A stretch of DNA of 64,000 nt, from assembly GCA_015680685.1 (NCBI GenBank), contig MNCI01001919.1, positions 504,416-568,415 of the forward strand, given 5' to 3'. This DNA comes from Gnetum montanum. Its lineage: Eukaryota > Streptophyta > Gnetopsida > Gnetales > Gnetaceae. Positions 1 through 11,225 of this stretch are shown in pieces. Positions within the stretch are counted from its first letter, which is position 1. Each line of letters opens with the position of its first letter. The notes below the pieces were generated by a model. The model did no database searches and was not told the DNA's origin. It saw only the letters and a list, made by a program, of their open reading frames with translations. The position numbers and the translations under genes are program-made.

Positions 1-453
1 TTTCCAAGCACAGAATCCTGGAATACGCTACTGGGTTACCAAGCATCCAATGCTCGTAATTGAGTCGTACTCATGCATTGCGTCAAGCAGCCGATTCCTT
101 GACTAGCCGTACACGTCCGTAGACGCTCGTAATCAAGTCGTACTTGAACGCACTAGGAAAGCAGGAAATAAAGCAATAAACGAAACCACGTGCTGCAAGG
201 TTTATCCAAACAAGTTCGTCTTTATTGCCGTACACAACTTGGGTTCAGGTTACAAGCTGCTCGAATAAAGAGTCGTTCACTCTAGGACTCCTACTGCGCG
301 CACATGGGGAAAAATTCTAACTCTGGAGTGATCAATCTGCCAGAGCTTCACTACACTAGCCAGGATTTGGAAATGAAGGAAGTGCCGCCTCTTATTTATA
401 GAAATGGCGGCGGGACGCGATATCGCGGCCTAGTGCAAATCACGTCTCATCAC
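1..453 (-). mobile_element. Athila-type LTR, cut by the window edge
   Basis: Reverse complement of the LTR family seen at 6699-7680. On the minus strand the LTR starts at 453 with TGATGAG and carries a TATA box (TATAAATA, read from about 398 to 391). It also shares the conserved stretch around the leader, including the counterpart of the 'gcccgcagtaggagtc' segment. The sequence to the right of 453 shows no purine tract, so this is probably the 5' LTR of a minus-strand element whose body lies left of the window. CpG-rich motifs survive, so it looks younger than the LTRs in the right half. Confidence 0.85.
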
Positions 454-458
454 ATGTT

Positions 459-3229
459 TAGTAATATCTTTGTCATACCTTCTAGTAATGCTAAGGTGGG
501 CACTAGAATAGGGAAGGATGTAGGCTATAGAGAGAAGTTGAGGCTTGGCTCAACTTTACTCCTAGTGTAGCATTCTCTTTCAATGATTGGACTATTGAGA
601 AAGCCAATCAGACCTACCCCCTCTTTTGTGCTAGAGCCTTTCCCATATTACTATCACAAAAGAAAACTATAGGATGTTGTAGGCTTGGATGATAAGAATA
701 GTGCTAACTCATGATACTATGTTTGAATGGGCTACCCACTTGGTTTTTGGTTTAAAAAATGAAATCAAAAAGCTCCATAACAACCTCAATAATATTCATC
801 ATGTGTAGTTCACATTCTTTCTTGCATATTTAAAGAGGTTTGTTGAGTTCTTAGTGATTAAGAAAGGTGAATAATGGATTGCATGTGATCCTTTTCAACA
901 CTTTATGTATTGGGTGAATCATATTGCATAGGTTATATGCCACAAAGATCCATCAATGGAGGACATTAGAGAATCACTGTCTATTACCACTAAGAATCTT
1001 AGTGGTTTATGTGGATGTTTCCCTAATAGCATGAGGATTAATCCCTGTGTTGTTCATGACAATGCTAGGAAGGCCAAAAGACTACATAGAGAAGTAGATG
1101 ATGTTGCTAGAAATAAGATAAAAGGGCCACATGTTGAAGATTAAATTCAAGCTTCTACTAAGAAAATGCCCAAATAGTTATCCATCAAGCTCAACATAGT
1201 GAACCAGGAGGTATGTAAATATATTTTTTAGCTTTAGTTTTCATATTTTTTAGTTGTGTATATATTTATATATTTCATTTTTGGATTATATATTTAGTTA
1301 TATTTTTGTTGTTATATTTTTTCTAATTTGTTTTCTGGTTTATGGCTTTGTGTTTATTGTAGAGAAAGCACACTGCCTACTAAAGTTACAGTAGAGGAGC
1401 AATAGTGTAAGAAAGAAAAGGAGAGAGCAACTAGGAAGGTAGAGGAGGAAACAACTAGGGAGGCGTAGGGAGCAACCAGAGGAGGCTCTAGATGTTTATA
1501 TTTCATCTTAGATGATTTTCCTTTACAGAATAGTCCTCTAATAAACCTATCCCACAATCTCCCTAGTCTATTTTTAACTTTAGATAATTTTTTTATGTTT
1601 TAGTTTTTATTCTTGTTATATTTTATTTTTTGTTTATCCTTTTATATCTTATTATAATTAATGTTTAATTGTTACAACTAGTACAAGATGTAAGCCTCCT
1701 CAAGAAGCATCTACATCCACACTTTGTGCCAAGCCTTAAGATAAGCTAGAGTTCATGAAAGGAATGATGGATGATATGGTAGGAAAGGTGTAATAGATAG
1801 CTCTTGATGTTGGTGAGAAGAATGTTAAAAATATTTTTCTTTTATGTATTTTTATTTTTATATTTTGGATTTTAATTTTTATGTTTTTCACAGTTACAAT
1901 ATTTTATGTTTTTTTAATTTTTTAAAATGTTTTTGTATATTTTTTTATGTAATTGTACTTTCCAAAATAAAATTAAACCCCTCACAAGACTTTGAATTCG
2001 ATGAGTTTCTTGCCTTATCCTTTGATGTTGAGAACGTCCAACATAGGTTATATGAAGGAACAACGTAATGTGCTACAACATGAGTAAAAACATTTTGGGA
2101 AGTTCAACATTCTAATGAGTTCTTGTGGAAGGAGGTTGCAGCATTGAGAAATCAAGTAAAGGAGGTATAGAATGAGAATAGAAGCCTTTGCTATTGCAAA
2201 GAGTTCATATAAGCTGATGTAGCTATTATTGACTCCTTGTCCATGAAGCAAATTGAGTGGTCATGATAGTGAAGTTTCATCCAAATTAAAGTTTCCCTAG
2301 CCAAGAGCAATATAGAAAAGGACATGCTAATGGAGCTCCTAATTTGAAAGTCCAAGAAATGGCACAATTATTGTGCATGGATGTTAAAGTGGAGAAAAAA
2401 GAAAAAGGTTCACAAAATACTATACATGAAATCATGGCATGAGGAAGCCATGACACAACATAAATATGAGTTGTTTGTTTAGGGGATAGCTGCAAAACAT
2501 ATCTCTAACATGTTTGCTAAGTTTGTTGTTGTTGTTGAGTCTCCTACTCCTTAGATCACTACTATGTCTAGGAAAACCACCACTACTGACTTCTTCCACT
2601 CTCCACCTAAGTGGACAATCATAGAGAGAGGAGAGATACTAACAAGAGTGGATCTAGGAGACATTTATTGGAGAAAAATGAGTGAAGAACAAATTCTTCA
2701 TAGGTTAGAAACTTGTCTTCAAATATTTTCACCTAAAGACATAGCCCCAAAGTCCCTAGAAGTTTGTGTAGAAAGTGTTCTATGTTTTTTGTGTTATATT
2801 TTTACATTTTTAATTATTTAGTTTTCATAGTTTCATAGTTATGTTTTTGTCTTAATGGTTACTAATTTTTATATTTTTATTGATTATTGTGTTGAAGATG
2901 ATGTTGTTGATGATCCTCCTCCTCCTCCTACATATTAGTTCTGGCATATTTGATTAGCCTATAGTGTTCCACTATTTTTTGCTACATTACTAGTGTTATT
3001 ATTATTTTGGCTATCATAGCCTAGGAGACATTTTATTTTTTGTGATTATGTTATATGTTTTCTTTCTTTGTTATTGTTTCATCAAACAGTGTGATCATAG
3101 CTATTGACGTTAAACATTCTTGGTTATAAGATAAATATTTTGTTCTTTTGATGTTTTAAATTTTTTAATTGATTTTATAATTTTCTTTGCATAAAAAGTC
3201 TATGGGATAAATAATAAGGTTACGAGGTA
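459..3229 (+). pseudogene. Decayed gene-like tract with intron-like breaks, family not recognised
   Basis: Short coding-like blocks (about 459-1210, 1362-1520, 1680-1815, 1975-2280 and 2520-2800) alternate with very T-rich stretches. The first break, 1211-1361, starts GTATGT and ends in a T-rich tract plus TTGTAG, like a plant intron. The blocks carry many stops and shifts. One block near 2120-2200 reads as a charged, heptad-like helix (KEVAALRNQVKEV). I recognise no domain. Block-and-intron style resembles the plant-mobile-domain-like cargo at 47105-59212, so this may be similar cargo or a decayed host gene. There is no evidence of function. Confidence 0.3.
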
Positions 3230-3751
3230 AAGCTTGAAAAATACAAAGAAAAAAAAGATGTAAAGCATAAACAAGTTATAATATGCACAAACGGTAGATA
3301 TAAAGGAAAGCCATGGAATTACTAGTTTTAGGCCATGGTAGTCCACTTTTTTTAGACCTTGGCAAGCCATTTTTTATATTTTACTTTTATGTTTTTTCAT
3401 TTTTATATCATTTTATAGTTTTGTGTAAGAGCAAAGGAAATAAGCATAAAATGTAAATTGATGCTAAAATGAAAAATAAGACTATGTAGTAAAATGGTAA
3501 ATAAGGTATAATAGTGTAAAAAAGATATATAAATAAATATGTAAATAAAGTTTGATAATGAGGGTGCAAGTTAAAAAGGCTACATAATATGGTACAAGGT
3601 TAACTAAAAGCAAGAAGAGTATTCCATCATGCAATTGTTTGCTAATCTTTGAAAGGTTAGGGAATGTATAAGATTGTTGTTACATAATTTTATATATGTT
3701 CCTTTCAGTCATAATGTTGAATAGGAGTTCTTCCATTGATACTTTTCTAGC
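3230..3751. other. AT-rich tract left of the Tat1 insertion
   Basis: A-rich sequence with loosely repeated 'taaaatggtaaataag'-like phrases and no coding signal. Because Tat1 (3757-20763) landed here with TSD CCCAT, this tract was once joined to 20769 onward, which is the post-protease region of the minus-strand element Tat2. By inference it is the 3' untranslated part of Tat2. Similarity to the Tat1 3' repeat array is weak. Confidence 0.35.
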
Positions 3752-3756
3752 CCCAT
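3752..3756. repeat. Target-site duplication of Tat1, left copy (CCCAT)
   Basis: CCCAT immediately before the left LTR terminus TGAAAACACC; identical CCCAT lies at 20764-20768 right after the right LTR terminus. A perfect 5-bp duplication is the normal footprint of a Ty3-type integrase. Confidence 0.92.
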
Positions 3757-5889
3757 TGAAAACACCACAAAAATTTCAGTAACACTTCCAAACAACTTGT
3801 GAGCCTTCGAAGCAGCCTCAAAAGGCCACAATGGAGCAAGCAAGGTTCCCCAGGGGCCCACAGATGATACAACAAGTCTCAACATCAAGAATCAAGGGTT
3901 TATGGCCCCAAAAAGTGCAAGTTTGGTCACACACACTTTGGTCACACTGCCCAGCATATGACCAGCATGTGTACAGTGTGACCAAACTTTGGAGCCCAAA
4001 AATCATGTCCAAACAGGACAAATTTGGGCACACAGACCCCCCTTGAGCATCACCGGAGTCCCCTGTAGCTCCTCCAGAACCTTGAAATTTGAGCTCAAAA
4101 TCACATGTTTTGAGCCACTTTCAGTTGGTCATGCTGAGGTCACGTTGCACAGCGTGACCACAGTGTGACCAAATAAGAACAGCTCAATTTGGGCACCTCC
4201 AGGTAGAATTTTGACATGAATTCAAATCCTGGGAGCTATGCAGCAATTTTACATGTTCACAGGCTTTAGAAAATCAAAATTTTGGGCTCAAACATGGCAT
4301 TTTCAGTTAGTCACACTGTGGTCACACTACACAGTGTGACCATAGCATGACCAAGAAAAAATAGGGCACATCAAGCAGTTTTAGGTCCAGTTTCAACATG
4401 AACTCAATCCCCAGGGGACAGGAAACAACTATATTAACTCTCATGTTTTAAAAACTCACAATTTGGGCCTCAAACGTGGCATTTTCAGTTGGTCACGCTG
4501 AGGTCACGCTACACAATGTGACCAAACCAAATGGCCCCAAAACAGCAACAAAATGGAGTCAAATTCAGCATCCATGCCACCCTAGAGAGTAGGCAGCAGT
4601 TGAGCATCAACAAATAGGCATCAGCATCCAAAAATCAGCTCAAAACAGGGCATAAACATTTGGCCACACTAAGGTCACGCTCGGTAGTGTGACCATAGCA
4701 TGAACAACTAAAAGTATTCCAAAAAAACCTCCAAATTAGCTCAAAATAGACATGCAAAACCCTCTCGACCTCAGGCATGCGGATCCACTCCGAAAATGGG
4801 TCTCATAGGTCAAAAATGGGCTCAAAATGCATCATAAACATTGGACACATAGATGGTCACGCTATCACACTGATGCCAGCATATGCACAACATAAACACT
4901 GGGACACTGGGACGTTGGACACCAGACGCTAATGCCAGGACATGCTACAAACACACTAGAGCCAGATCCATGCATGCTAGAGGCCTTGGTGGAGCAAAAA
5001 CAACATAGATCTACAGATTCGGAGGCCAGACATCTAGATCCACTCTTGTACTTTAACATTCTTTGTACATTTTGCATTTTTCAGCGTATCAAGCTCTTAC
5101 ACTGTGGATTACACATGCCAGCATAACAGATCTTGGTCACGCTGCACCCTATACATTGTAAAATTATGTGCATCTGGTCAAAACATTCACACCTGTTGCC
5201 CGATCTGCATTTCCCGCATCCAGTAACCATGGATCTTCCACATAGATTCGAATCCCACGCTCAAACCTACATAAATACCCTGATCTCACACTAAACTGAG
5301 GTTGGAAATTTTGGGGCATCAAGATATAGAGAGTTGGTGAATCTCATCATCATTATCTCATACGATTGAGCATTTCTTAGGCTAGGTCACGCTGAGCACT
5401 TGGGGTAAATTTGGTCATGATGTACACCTGCAATCCGAAATCTGCAACCTCTCGACACCAGTACACCCTTCACATCGAGGCTAAACATTCACCTTGTGAT
5501 CAATCCGCAACTACGTTCTGACCAGTGCACCTTTTTTTTGTAATCGTCAATCAATACAAATAGTTACAATTTTGCCATCCATTTTTCTCTATTTACACCG
5601 TTTACATTTGTTACAACTTTCGTTACATTTGTTTATGTTTTATTTTCATCTTACCTCTCGTATGTTTGTTTAGATTTTAGTTTGCATTTGTTTATGTATA
5701 ACCCAGGGCATTGCAATAGCGCACGCTAGGGGAAGTCCTTGTTTGATCTGCACACAGACCATTCAAGGCACTCCGCCTTCATTTATTTCTAGCTTGACCT
5801 CATGCAAAGGTGGGATCTTACTGTATCTTCCATAGATCTCTCGGTGTCCATTTCATTCCAGCCTTGCACCGACGATTTCAGATAGTATA
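3757..5889 (+). repeat. Tat1 5' LTR
   Basis: Starts TGAAAACACCAC and ends GATAGTATA, where the 3' LTR copy ends GATAGTACA; the terminal CA has become TA. Length 2133 bp against 2138 bp in the 3' copy. A TATA-like ATAAATA lies at 5270-5277, followed by a conserved leader. The first half contains the roughly 180-bp repeats listed separately. Confidence 0.93.
3916..4870. repeat. About 180-bp tandem units with inverted GGTCACGCTG/CAGCGTGACC inside the LTR
   Basis: The phrase 'cagttggtcacgctgaggtcacgct' recurs, with variation, near 4127, 4308, 4491, 4662 and 4841, a spacing of about 171-183 bp. In most units it is followed by 'gcacagcgtgacca', giving an imperfect inverted repeat. The text between the cores is also shared ('catgaactcaatcccc', 'aaaactcacaatttgggc'). 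The 3' LTR repeats the arrangement at about 18790-19750. Confidence 0.75.
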
Positions 5890-5895
5890 GTAAAT

Positions 5896-5914
5896 TGGTG
5901 CTAGAAGGAGGGCC
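5896..5914 (+). other. Putative primer-binding site of Tat1
   Basis: TGGTGCTAGAAGGAGGGCC begins six bases after the 5' LTR end. The TGGYGCTAGAAGGAGGG form is the kind found at this place in plant Tat-like elements, from memory. I do not assign the tRNA. Confidence 0.65.
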
Positions 5915-6545
5915 ACTTCTATTTGCATTCCATTTTCCTGTCCACAACATCCAGCATCTAGCATATAGTGTTCACAACTCTCCACAGCACCCACACGCTG
6001 ACCAGAATGTCCACACATTGTACCCTAGTGTCCACACACTATACCCCAGTGTACACACACTCCCCTCAGCCTACAAATGCTGCCCTCTGCTCACAAAATT
6101 AGTCTAAATGCTGTTCTTGGCTTGCACACGCTGCACTCAACATCTAGGACATTATCCTCTGCTAGCACACACTACAAACTTTGTTCAGAATCCTGTCCCT
6201 GGCATACACATGTTGTGCTCAGCATACACATGTTGTGCCTTAGCCTTAGATGTAGTACCTGGTTTCCACATGCTGCATAGTTAGTCATGTTGCAATTGGT
6301 CATGCTAGAAAATTAGTCACGCTATAGTTAGTCAAGTTGGATAGTTAGTCAAGCTACAGTTAGTCACGCTAGACATTTAGTCATGCTATAGTTAGTCACA
6401 CTGGACAGTTAGTCACGATGCACACACTGCAGTCCAGTCACATTGCACACACTACACATTGCACATGTTGCATCCTCAGCCTTGACCACACACTACACTT
6501 GTTTCCTTGTTGCCTTGTCTGTACACTGCCCAGTCACACATCACC
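5915..6545 (+). repeat. Tat1 5' UTR with two degenerate tandem arrays
   Basis: First array, about 5930-6270: variants of 'tgtccacacactataccccag' recur every 17-30 bases. Second array, about 6285-6430: variants of 'ttagtcacgctataG' and 'ttagtcaagct' recur every 16-20 bases, at least eight times. The second array reuses the 'gtcacgct' core of the LTR repeats. No coding signal. Confidence 0.6.
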
Positions 6546-6693
6546 ATGGATTCTTCCCAGATTTCCAACACACATGGCCACGTAATCCTCACACAAGAAC
6601 AATATAACTACATCTATGTGAAGATTTAGGCCAACCTTCCCATTGACCACATAGAGAAGGAAGTGAAACAAAACTTTGAGCACATATACATGG
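6546..6693 (+). pseudogene. Tat1 gag, N-terminal piece
   Basis: Opens with ATG at 6546 and runs about 49 codons with one in-frame TAG, then is cut by element A. The frame resumes at 13769 once A and one TSD copy are removed. The junction is supported by the related Tat2 copy (minus strand, about 23900-24070), which shows the same order of residues across the point where A entered (Y-N-F-I-Y-A-K-I upstream, M-P-Y-S-Y-D downstream). Gag forms the particle shell in the cytoplasm. This copy is dead. Confidence 0.8.
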
Positions 6694-6698
6694 GGGGT
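6694..6698. repeat. Target-site duplication of element A, left copy (GGGGT)
   Basis: GGGGT precedes TGATGAG; the right copy at 13769-13773 is GGGCT, one mismatch. Using GGGCT as the original restores the gag frame across the site, so the left copy has probably mutated. Confidence 0.8.
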
Positions 6699-7680
6699 TG
6701 ATGAGATGCGATATCGCATGCACTACGATATCGCATACGCGATATCGCAGCCGTCGTGATATTGCGTCATCCCCTGCGATATCGCATACACGATATCGTG
6801 GTCTACCACCAAATCTATAAATAAGAGGCGACACTCCCCTCATTTGTCATCCTAGGCTAGAAGTAGCGAATCTCTGGTAGTTTAATCACTCCAGAGATAG
6901 AATATTTTCCATGTGCCCGCAGTAGGAGTCCCCAAGTGAACGGATCTTTATTCGAGCAGCTTTGTACCTGAACGTAAGTTGTGTACGGTAATAAAGATGA
7001 GCTTTGTGGATAAACCTTGCAGTGCATGGAATAGGTTTATTATCTATTATTTCTTACATGTCATTTATTACATGCATTAGCACGGCATGAGTACAACTTG
7101 GTTATGAGCATTGATGAATATGTATGGCTAACCAAGGAATCGGCTACTCATCGCGATTAGATTCTCTCACCCTTATCTCCTAGAATGTAGGATGAGTACA
7201 ACTTGATTACGAGCATCTACGGATGTGTACGGCTAGTCAAGGAATCGACTGCTCATCACGCTTAGGCTAGTTAGGTGCCTTAGTATAACCACTTCAAGCA
7301 CGTGCGTTACATGTGGTGATCCCAATAACGATTAGCGTTTGGTAGCCATAGTTGCATAGTTCAGGGTATGTACGGTAAGTGGGAATAGATGCCGATGCTA
7401 GTTAATTTAGACTTAGGACATTAGTTAGAGTTAGTTAGTTTCTCAACCCTTTGCTCTTAGTGTAGAAGACATAAAACCAGAAAAGACAAAAAAAATCATA
7501 TACCTCGGACTTACTTAACCATACACCGTGACAACAACAAGTAAGTCTAGGAAGACAACGAATGATTAACCCCAAGTGTTCCATGGGGTTTTTAGGCATT
7601 TAGTCTATGGAGTTTGACTGGATCACACGTGCTACACTTGTTTCGTATGGTTGAGTGTAGGGGTACCTCGCCACTCATCA
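6699..7680 (+). repeat. Element A 5' LTR
   Basis: 982 bp, starts TGATGAGATGCG, ends CCACTCATCA. The 7-bp ends are exact inverted repeats. TATA box TATAAATA at 6816-6823. Directly followed by the PBS. Confidence 0.95.
6703..6823 (+). promoter_or_regulatory. Palindromic GCGATATCGC array upstream of a TATA box
   Basis: Between 6703 and 6800 the palindrome GCGATATCGC or close forms (ACGATATCGC, GTGATATTGC, ACGATATCGT) occurs about six times. TATAAATA follows at 6816. The same array-then-TATA layout is in the A 3' LTR (13005-13155), in both B LTRs and, weakened, in C (39245-39390). The position fits a U3 enhancer. A binding protein is not known to me. Confidence 0.65.
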
Positions 7681-7681
7681 T

Positions 7682-7699
7682 TGGTGCCGTTGTCGGGGA
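7682..7699 (+). other. Element A primer-binding site, tRNA-Asp type
   Basis: TGGTGCCGTTGTCGGGGA lies one base after the LTR. It differs by two C-to-T changes from TGGCGCCGTTGCCGGGGA, the complement of the plant tRNA-Asp 3' end used by Athila elements. Confidence 0.92.
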
Positions 7700-7820
7700 C
7701 TAAGTGCTTGTGCGTCAAATTGAACATAAGGGATATCACTCACATCATTGTGAGCCTTAACAAACCTTCAGGTTAATCAGATAAAAATTTATATAATGGT
7801 GAAATAGCACACCGATAAAA

Positions 7821-10240
7821 ATGCCTTCTTCTCATAAGAGCAAATCACCGCCTAAGGACCACACATGAGACAGTCGGCAAGATAAAAACATAACCAAAAT
7901 CAGCCAAGTCCTAAACAATATAAGATGACATATACTCATCCCGATGAGTATATTCCTAATTTTACTTTTGTTCTCCATTAGGAAGAACAACTACGGTGGA
8001 GAGACTTGCAAGGTAACATTGTGTTACCCCCAGATCGAGCTATCTCTCGCATGCTTTTCCATGCCTTGGTACAGATTGGCATGCAAGAGCATTTCGCGGA
8101 ATACGTTGCAGAAGATTTTGACATGAGGGATTATTATCCCACAGATGCCCAACGTATGAGAGACTTAAGGTAGGAGAGTCAACATGCTTTCTTGAAGGGC
8201 AAAGCCCTGCATGTCCTTAGCGAAATAGGAGATGAGGAACCCCTTATCATGGGTTCCTTAGCAAAAGATGTTCCTCCTCCTAATGATGGTGAGGAGGATG
8301 AGTATCAGAACCTATGATCAATGATACATATCCCTGGTTCTGATGCCCATGAACACCAGCTATTCACAGAGGGAACAACCACTCATGCTAAGGATGGGCA
8401 CTTTTATCGTCACAATGATCGGGGCCGTAGAAGCCGAAGAGAAGGCAAGAAACATCGTCATGGCAATGGTTCCCCTTCTTCTTCCCCTTCTTCACATCAC
8501 TCATCCTCTCCTTCCACATCTGGGCATAGCCACCATGGACATAAAGGTGAGGATAAAAGTAAGAAAGATGAAAGACCTCAACATGAAAGTTGANATCACA
8601 ATGATCGGGGCCGTAGCAGCCGAAGAGAAGGCAAGAAACATCNAAAGGTGAGGATAAAAGTAAGAAAGATGAAAGACCTCAACATGAAAGTTGAGAGAGA
8701 GGACAAGGGCAAGGATGTAGGGAGAGTAGAGAACAACGTAGACATCACAGGCATCATGAAAGAGACAATCATGATGAGCCCCTACTCGCAACCCAAAGTA
8801 TTCTTGACATAACATAGGTAGTTATGATTCCCACAAGACATTTAAAGGATAGCCAAATCAAATGATTAGACATGAACAACATCCCACGGTTTGAAGTGGG
8901 ATACAATGCTAATCCACAAAATCATTTACAGGCATTCCACAATGCTTATGCCTTGCAGAATATAGAAAATGAGTGGCAAAAACTTAAGTTGTTCCCAAGG
9001 ACACTCACCCCCCCCCTAGAGAGCTGGTACCAGTCCTTAGAACCGGAAACCATTAGGAGGTGGAGTACGATGCTAAAACTGTTCAACGAAAAGTATCAAA
9101 CGTACTCCAGAGTGTCCAATTTGCGTAAGCAGATCTAAGGCTAGAAGCAAGGTACACACAAATCCTTGGATGCTACCATGGCCTGCTATTACACATTGTT
9201 ACATCGTTTCTCGGGCCATGGCTATGCTCAGCGGGATCAACTTCACCACATAGTGGATGGGCTAAGGGATGAAACTAGAAGAACCCTTGGGACTTATGCC
9301 CAAGGGAGACTCTCACAACTTAGAGCCCATGAAGTACGTAGCTTGTTGGAGCAAGTAGCAAATGAAGAAGGTGAGCTATGCAAAAGGGAAAGTACAGAAG
9401 AGTACAACCATGATCCCTCCCTTTGAAAGAGGGGAGTGAAATTTTGTGATGAAGAGGATGAGTCATCAATCGAAGAGTTGGTGAATCAGAAAACTTTTCC
9501 GATCCAAAAATTAACAATCAAGGTATTGGCCAAAGTAGACCAGATGTGGGATTCCTTAGACTTAATAATTGAAACAGTCTTTAAAATTGTAGAAGAGTCT
9601 AAGGTAGAATAAAGTAGTGACAAAGGTAAGAAAAAGTGGAGAGATTTAAGCCCTGCACATAACAAGGGTAAGGGAAAAATCACTAACTCCAATGTGGCTG
9701 AGAATCTGGATTCAGACGATGACAGTGGATGTAAGATCTACCATTATGACCATCCTAAGAGATGTTGCCCCATCATCTCACATCTACAGAAGTCTAGGAT
9801 GTATGTGCTTAATCCAAGACTCAACCAATGGCAAACACCCCAAAGGTTACCTTATCCACAAGGTAACCCAAGGCAGTTCCACCAACCCTTAACGTATTAT
9901 CCAAGTGGAACTCCACCATAGCTCATCGGACAGCATCAGCAGTGGCAATACCCATAGTCATGGGGGATGCCATCACCAACACAATAGTACCCTTACTGGC
10001 AGTCCAATCCTTATGGTTATTATGTGCAACAACCGATTTCTCCAAGTGACTCTATGAGTCACTCAACCCCCAACTTTCACTACCAAGTTCGGGAGTACTT
10101 CAGAAGGACTCCTTCTCCTCCGAGAGACATCTCACACTTGTTCCATCCTCCTAATCTATCTGCACCTCTTCCACCACAAGTAGTTCCCATAACACCTCTT
10201 GCTCCAACAATGCAAGGAAAACTTCCTCCTGAACTGTAGC
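7821..10240 (+). pseudogene. Element A gag
   Basis: ATG at 7821 opens a basic, Ser-rich N-terminus (M-P-S-S-H-K-S-K) shared with element C. Stops soon intervene. A conserved block follows (about 7925-8320), then a basic Ser/His region (8400-8593), then the gag core: MNNIPRF at 8872, the W-Q-K-L-K-L-F and W-Y-Q-S-L motifs, and a second helical block at 9166-9426. A zinc-knuckle-like segment with C-x2-Y-x3-H-x3-C lies at 9727-9768; its second cysteine is replaced by tyrosine. B and C carry the same form, so this is probably a family trait. A Pro/Gln-rich tail follows to 10240. Several stops and shifts make this a dead gene. Confidence 0.85.
8410..8694 (+). other. Short duplications around two single Ns (assembly joins)
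   Basis: Segment 8410-8456 recurs almost exactly at 8595-8642, and 8543-8593 recurs exactly at 8644-8694. The repeats meet at single Ns at 8594 and 8643. Overlapping contig ends that were not merged explain this better than a true tandem duplication. Confidence 0.75.
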
Positions 10241-11124
10241 AACGTCATGCTATGAGAGCTGTAAATATCCAACCTGCTGATGGTTCTGATAACTATAAAA
10301 AGAGAATAACTTACTTCAAAACCAAAAGCCCAAACAAAATCTCGCAACAACAAGAGATTGAGGCCATGTACACTCCTCCATCACCATCTAACACTTCAGA
10401 GAACCCTTCAGTCCAACAAAGCGTAACACATACGGTTATGTTAATGCATACCATAACCGACTCGATCAAGGTAGGCCACCTTCCCAGGAAATTAACTGAA
10501 CCTGGGAGTCCCTTAATCTATTTGTAGATCATCAAAAATAAACCACATAAGGCTCTTCTTGACTCAGGTTCCGGAGTCAACTTAATTTCACAAGAGATGT
10601 ATCACGCCTGGAACCTGTCCCAACTCAAGAAGAGCAACATTCAACTAGAGCTGGTAGACCAATCCATCACCATTTCCTTGGGATTGGTGGAGGACATCAT
10701 CACCATTGTGTGTGGTTGGTCTTACCCAACTGATTTCCTGGTGATTGAAGTGAACAACAACGAAGGAGACTTCCCGATTATAATGGGAAGGGCATGGTTG
10801 AGTACAGTAGACGCATGCCTTAGGATCCGAGATCTTTCCTTGGAAATCTCTAAGATAAACATATGTGGAAAGATCGAGAAGAGAAAAGTTCCATGCATAA
10901 CATATAGTGATTCATTGGGTGATGACATGGAGGGAATGCCTCCATGTAATAGGTGTGCCCAGGAAACATTGAAACAAAGATGCCTGTATGTAGCAATCAC
11001 ACAACCAGTAGAAGACACCCCATGGTTGACAGCTACTAGAAGGAGCAGATAAATATGCATGGAACAAATTGAGAAAACCCATGCCAACAATGAAGGCATA
11101 GACACATTGGAATATGAGCGTCAC
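10241..11124 (+). pseudogene. Element A protease
   Basis: Aspartic protease that would cut the polyprotein. Catalytic motif D-S-G-S at 10561-10572 in L-L-D-S-G-S-G-V-N-L-I-S. The second conserved motif is I-I-M-G-R-A-W-L near 10777-10800. Open from 10597 to 11051 in one frame, with stops just before. A Cys-containing C-terminal stretch (about 10930-11000) is shared with B. The coding line runs into the N gap at 11125. Confidence 0.88.
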
Positions 11125-11225
11125 NNNNNNNNNNNNNNNNNNNNNNNNNNNNNNNNNNNNNNNNNNNNNNNNNNNNNNNNNNNNNNNNNNNNNNNNNNNN
11201 NNNNNNNNNNNNNNNNNNNNNNNNN
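11125..11225. other. Assembly gap, 101 Ns
   Basis: Left flank aligns to B near 53955 (end of protease). Right flank, after a TG microsatellite at 11226-11238, aligns to B near 50840 (after integrase). The gap therefore replaces roughly 3.1 kb in B. About 100 Ns is the usual placeholder for an unknown length. Confidence 0.85.

Noticed and set aside
304-570. 88-codon open frame at the left edge
   Set aside because: It starts inside the Athila LTR and crosses its end at 453, so it is not a gene.
8411-8694. True tandem repeat in element A gag
   Set aside because: The copies meet exactly at single Ns, and B and C have the region only once.
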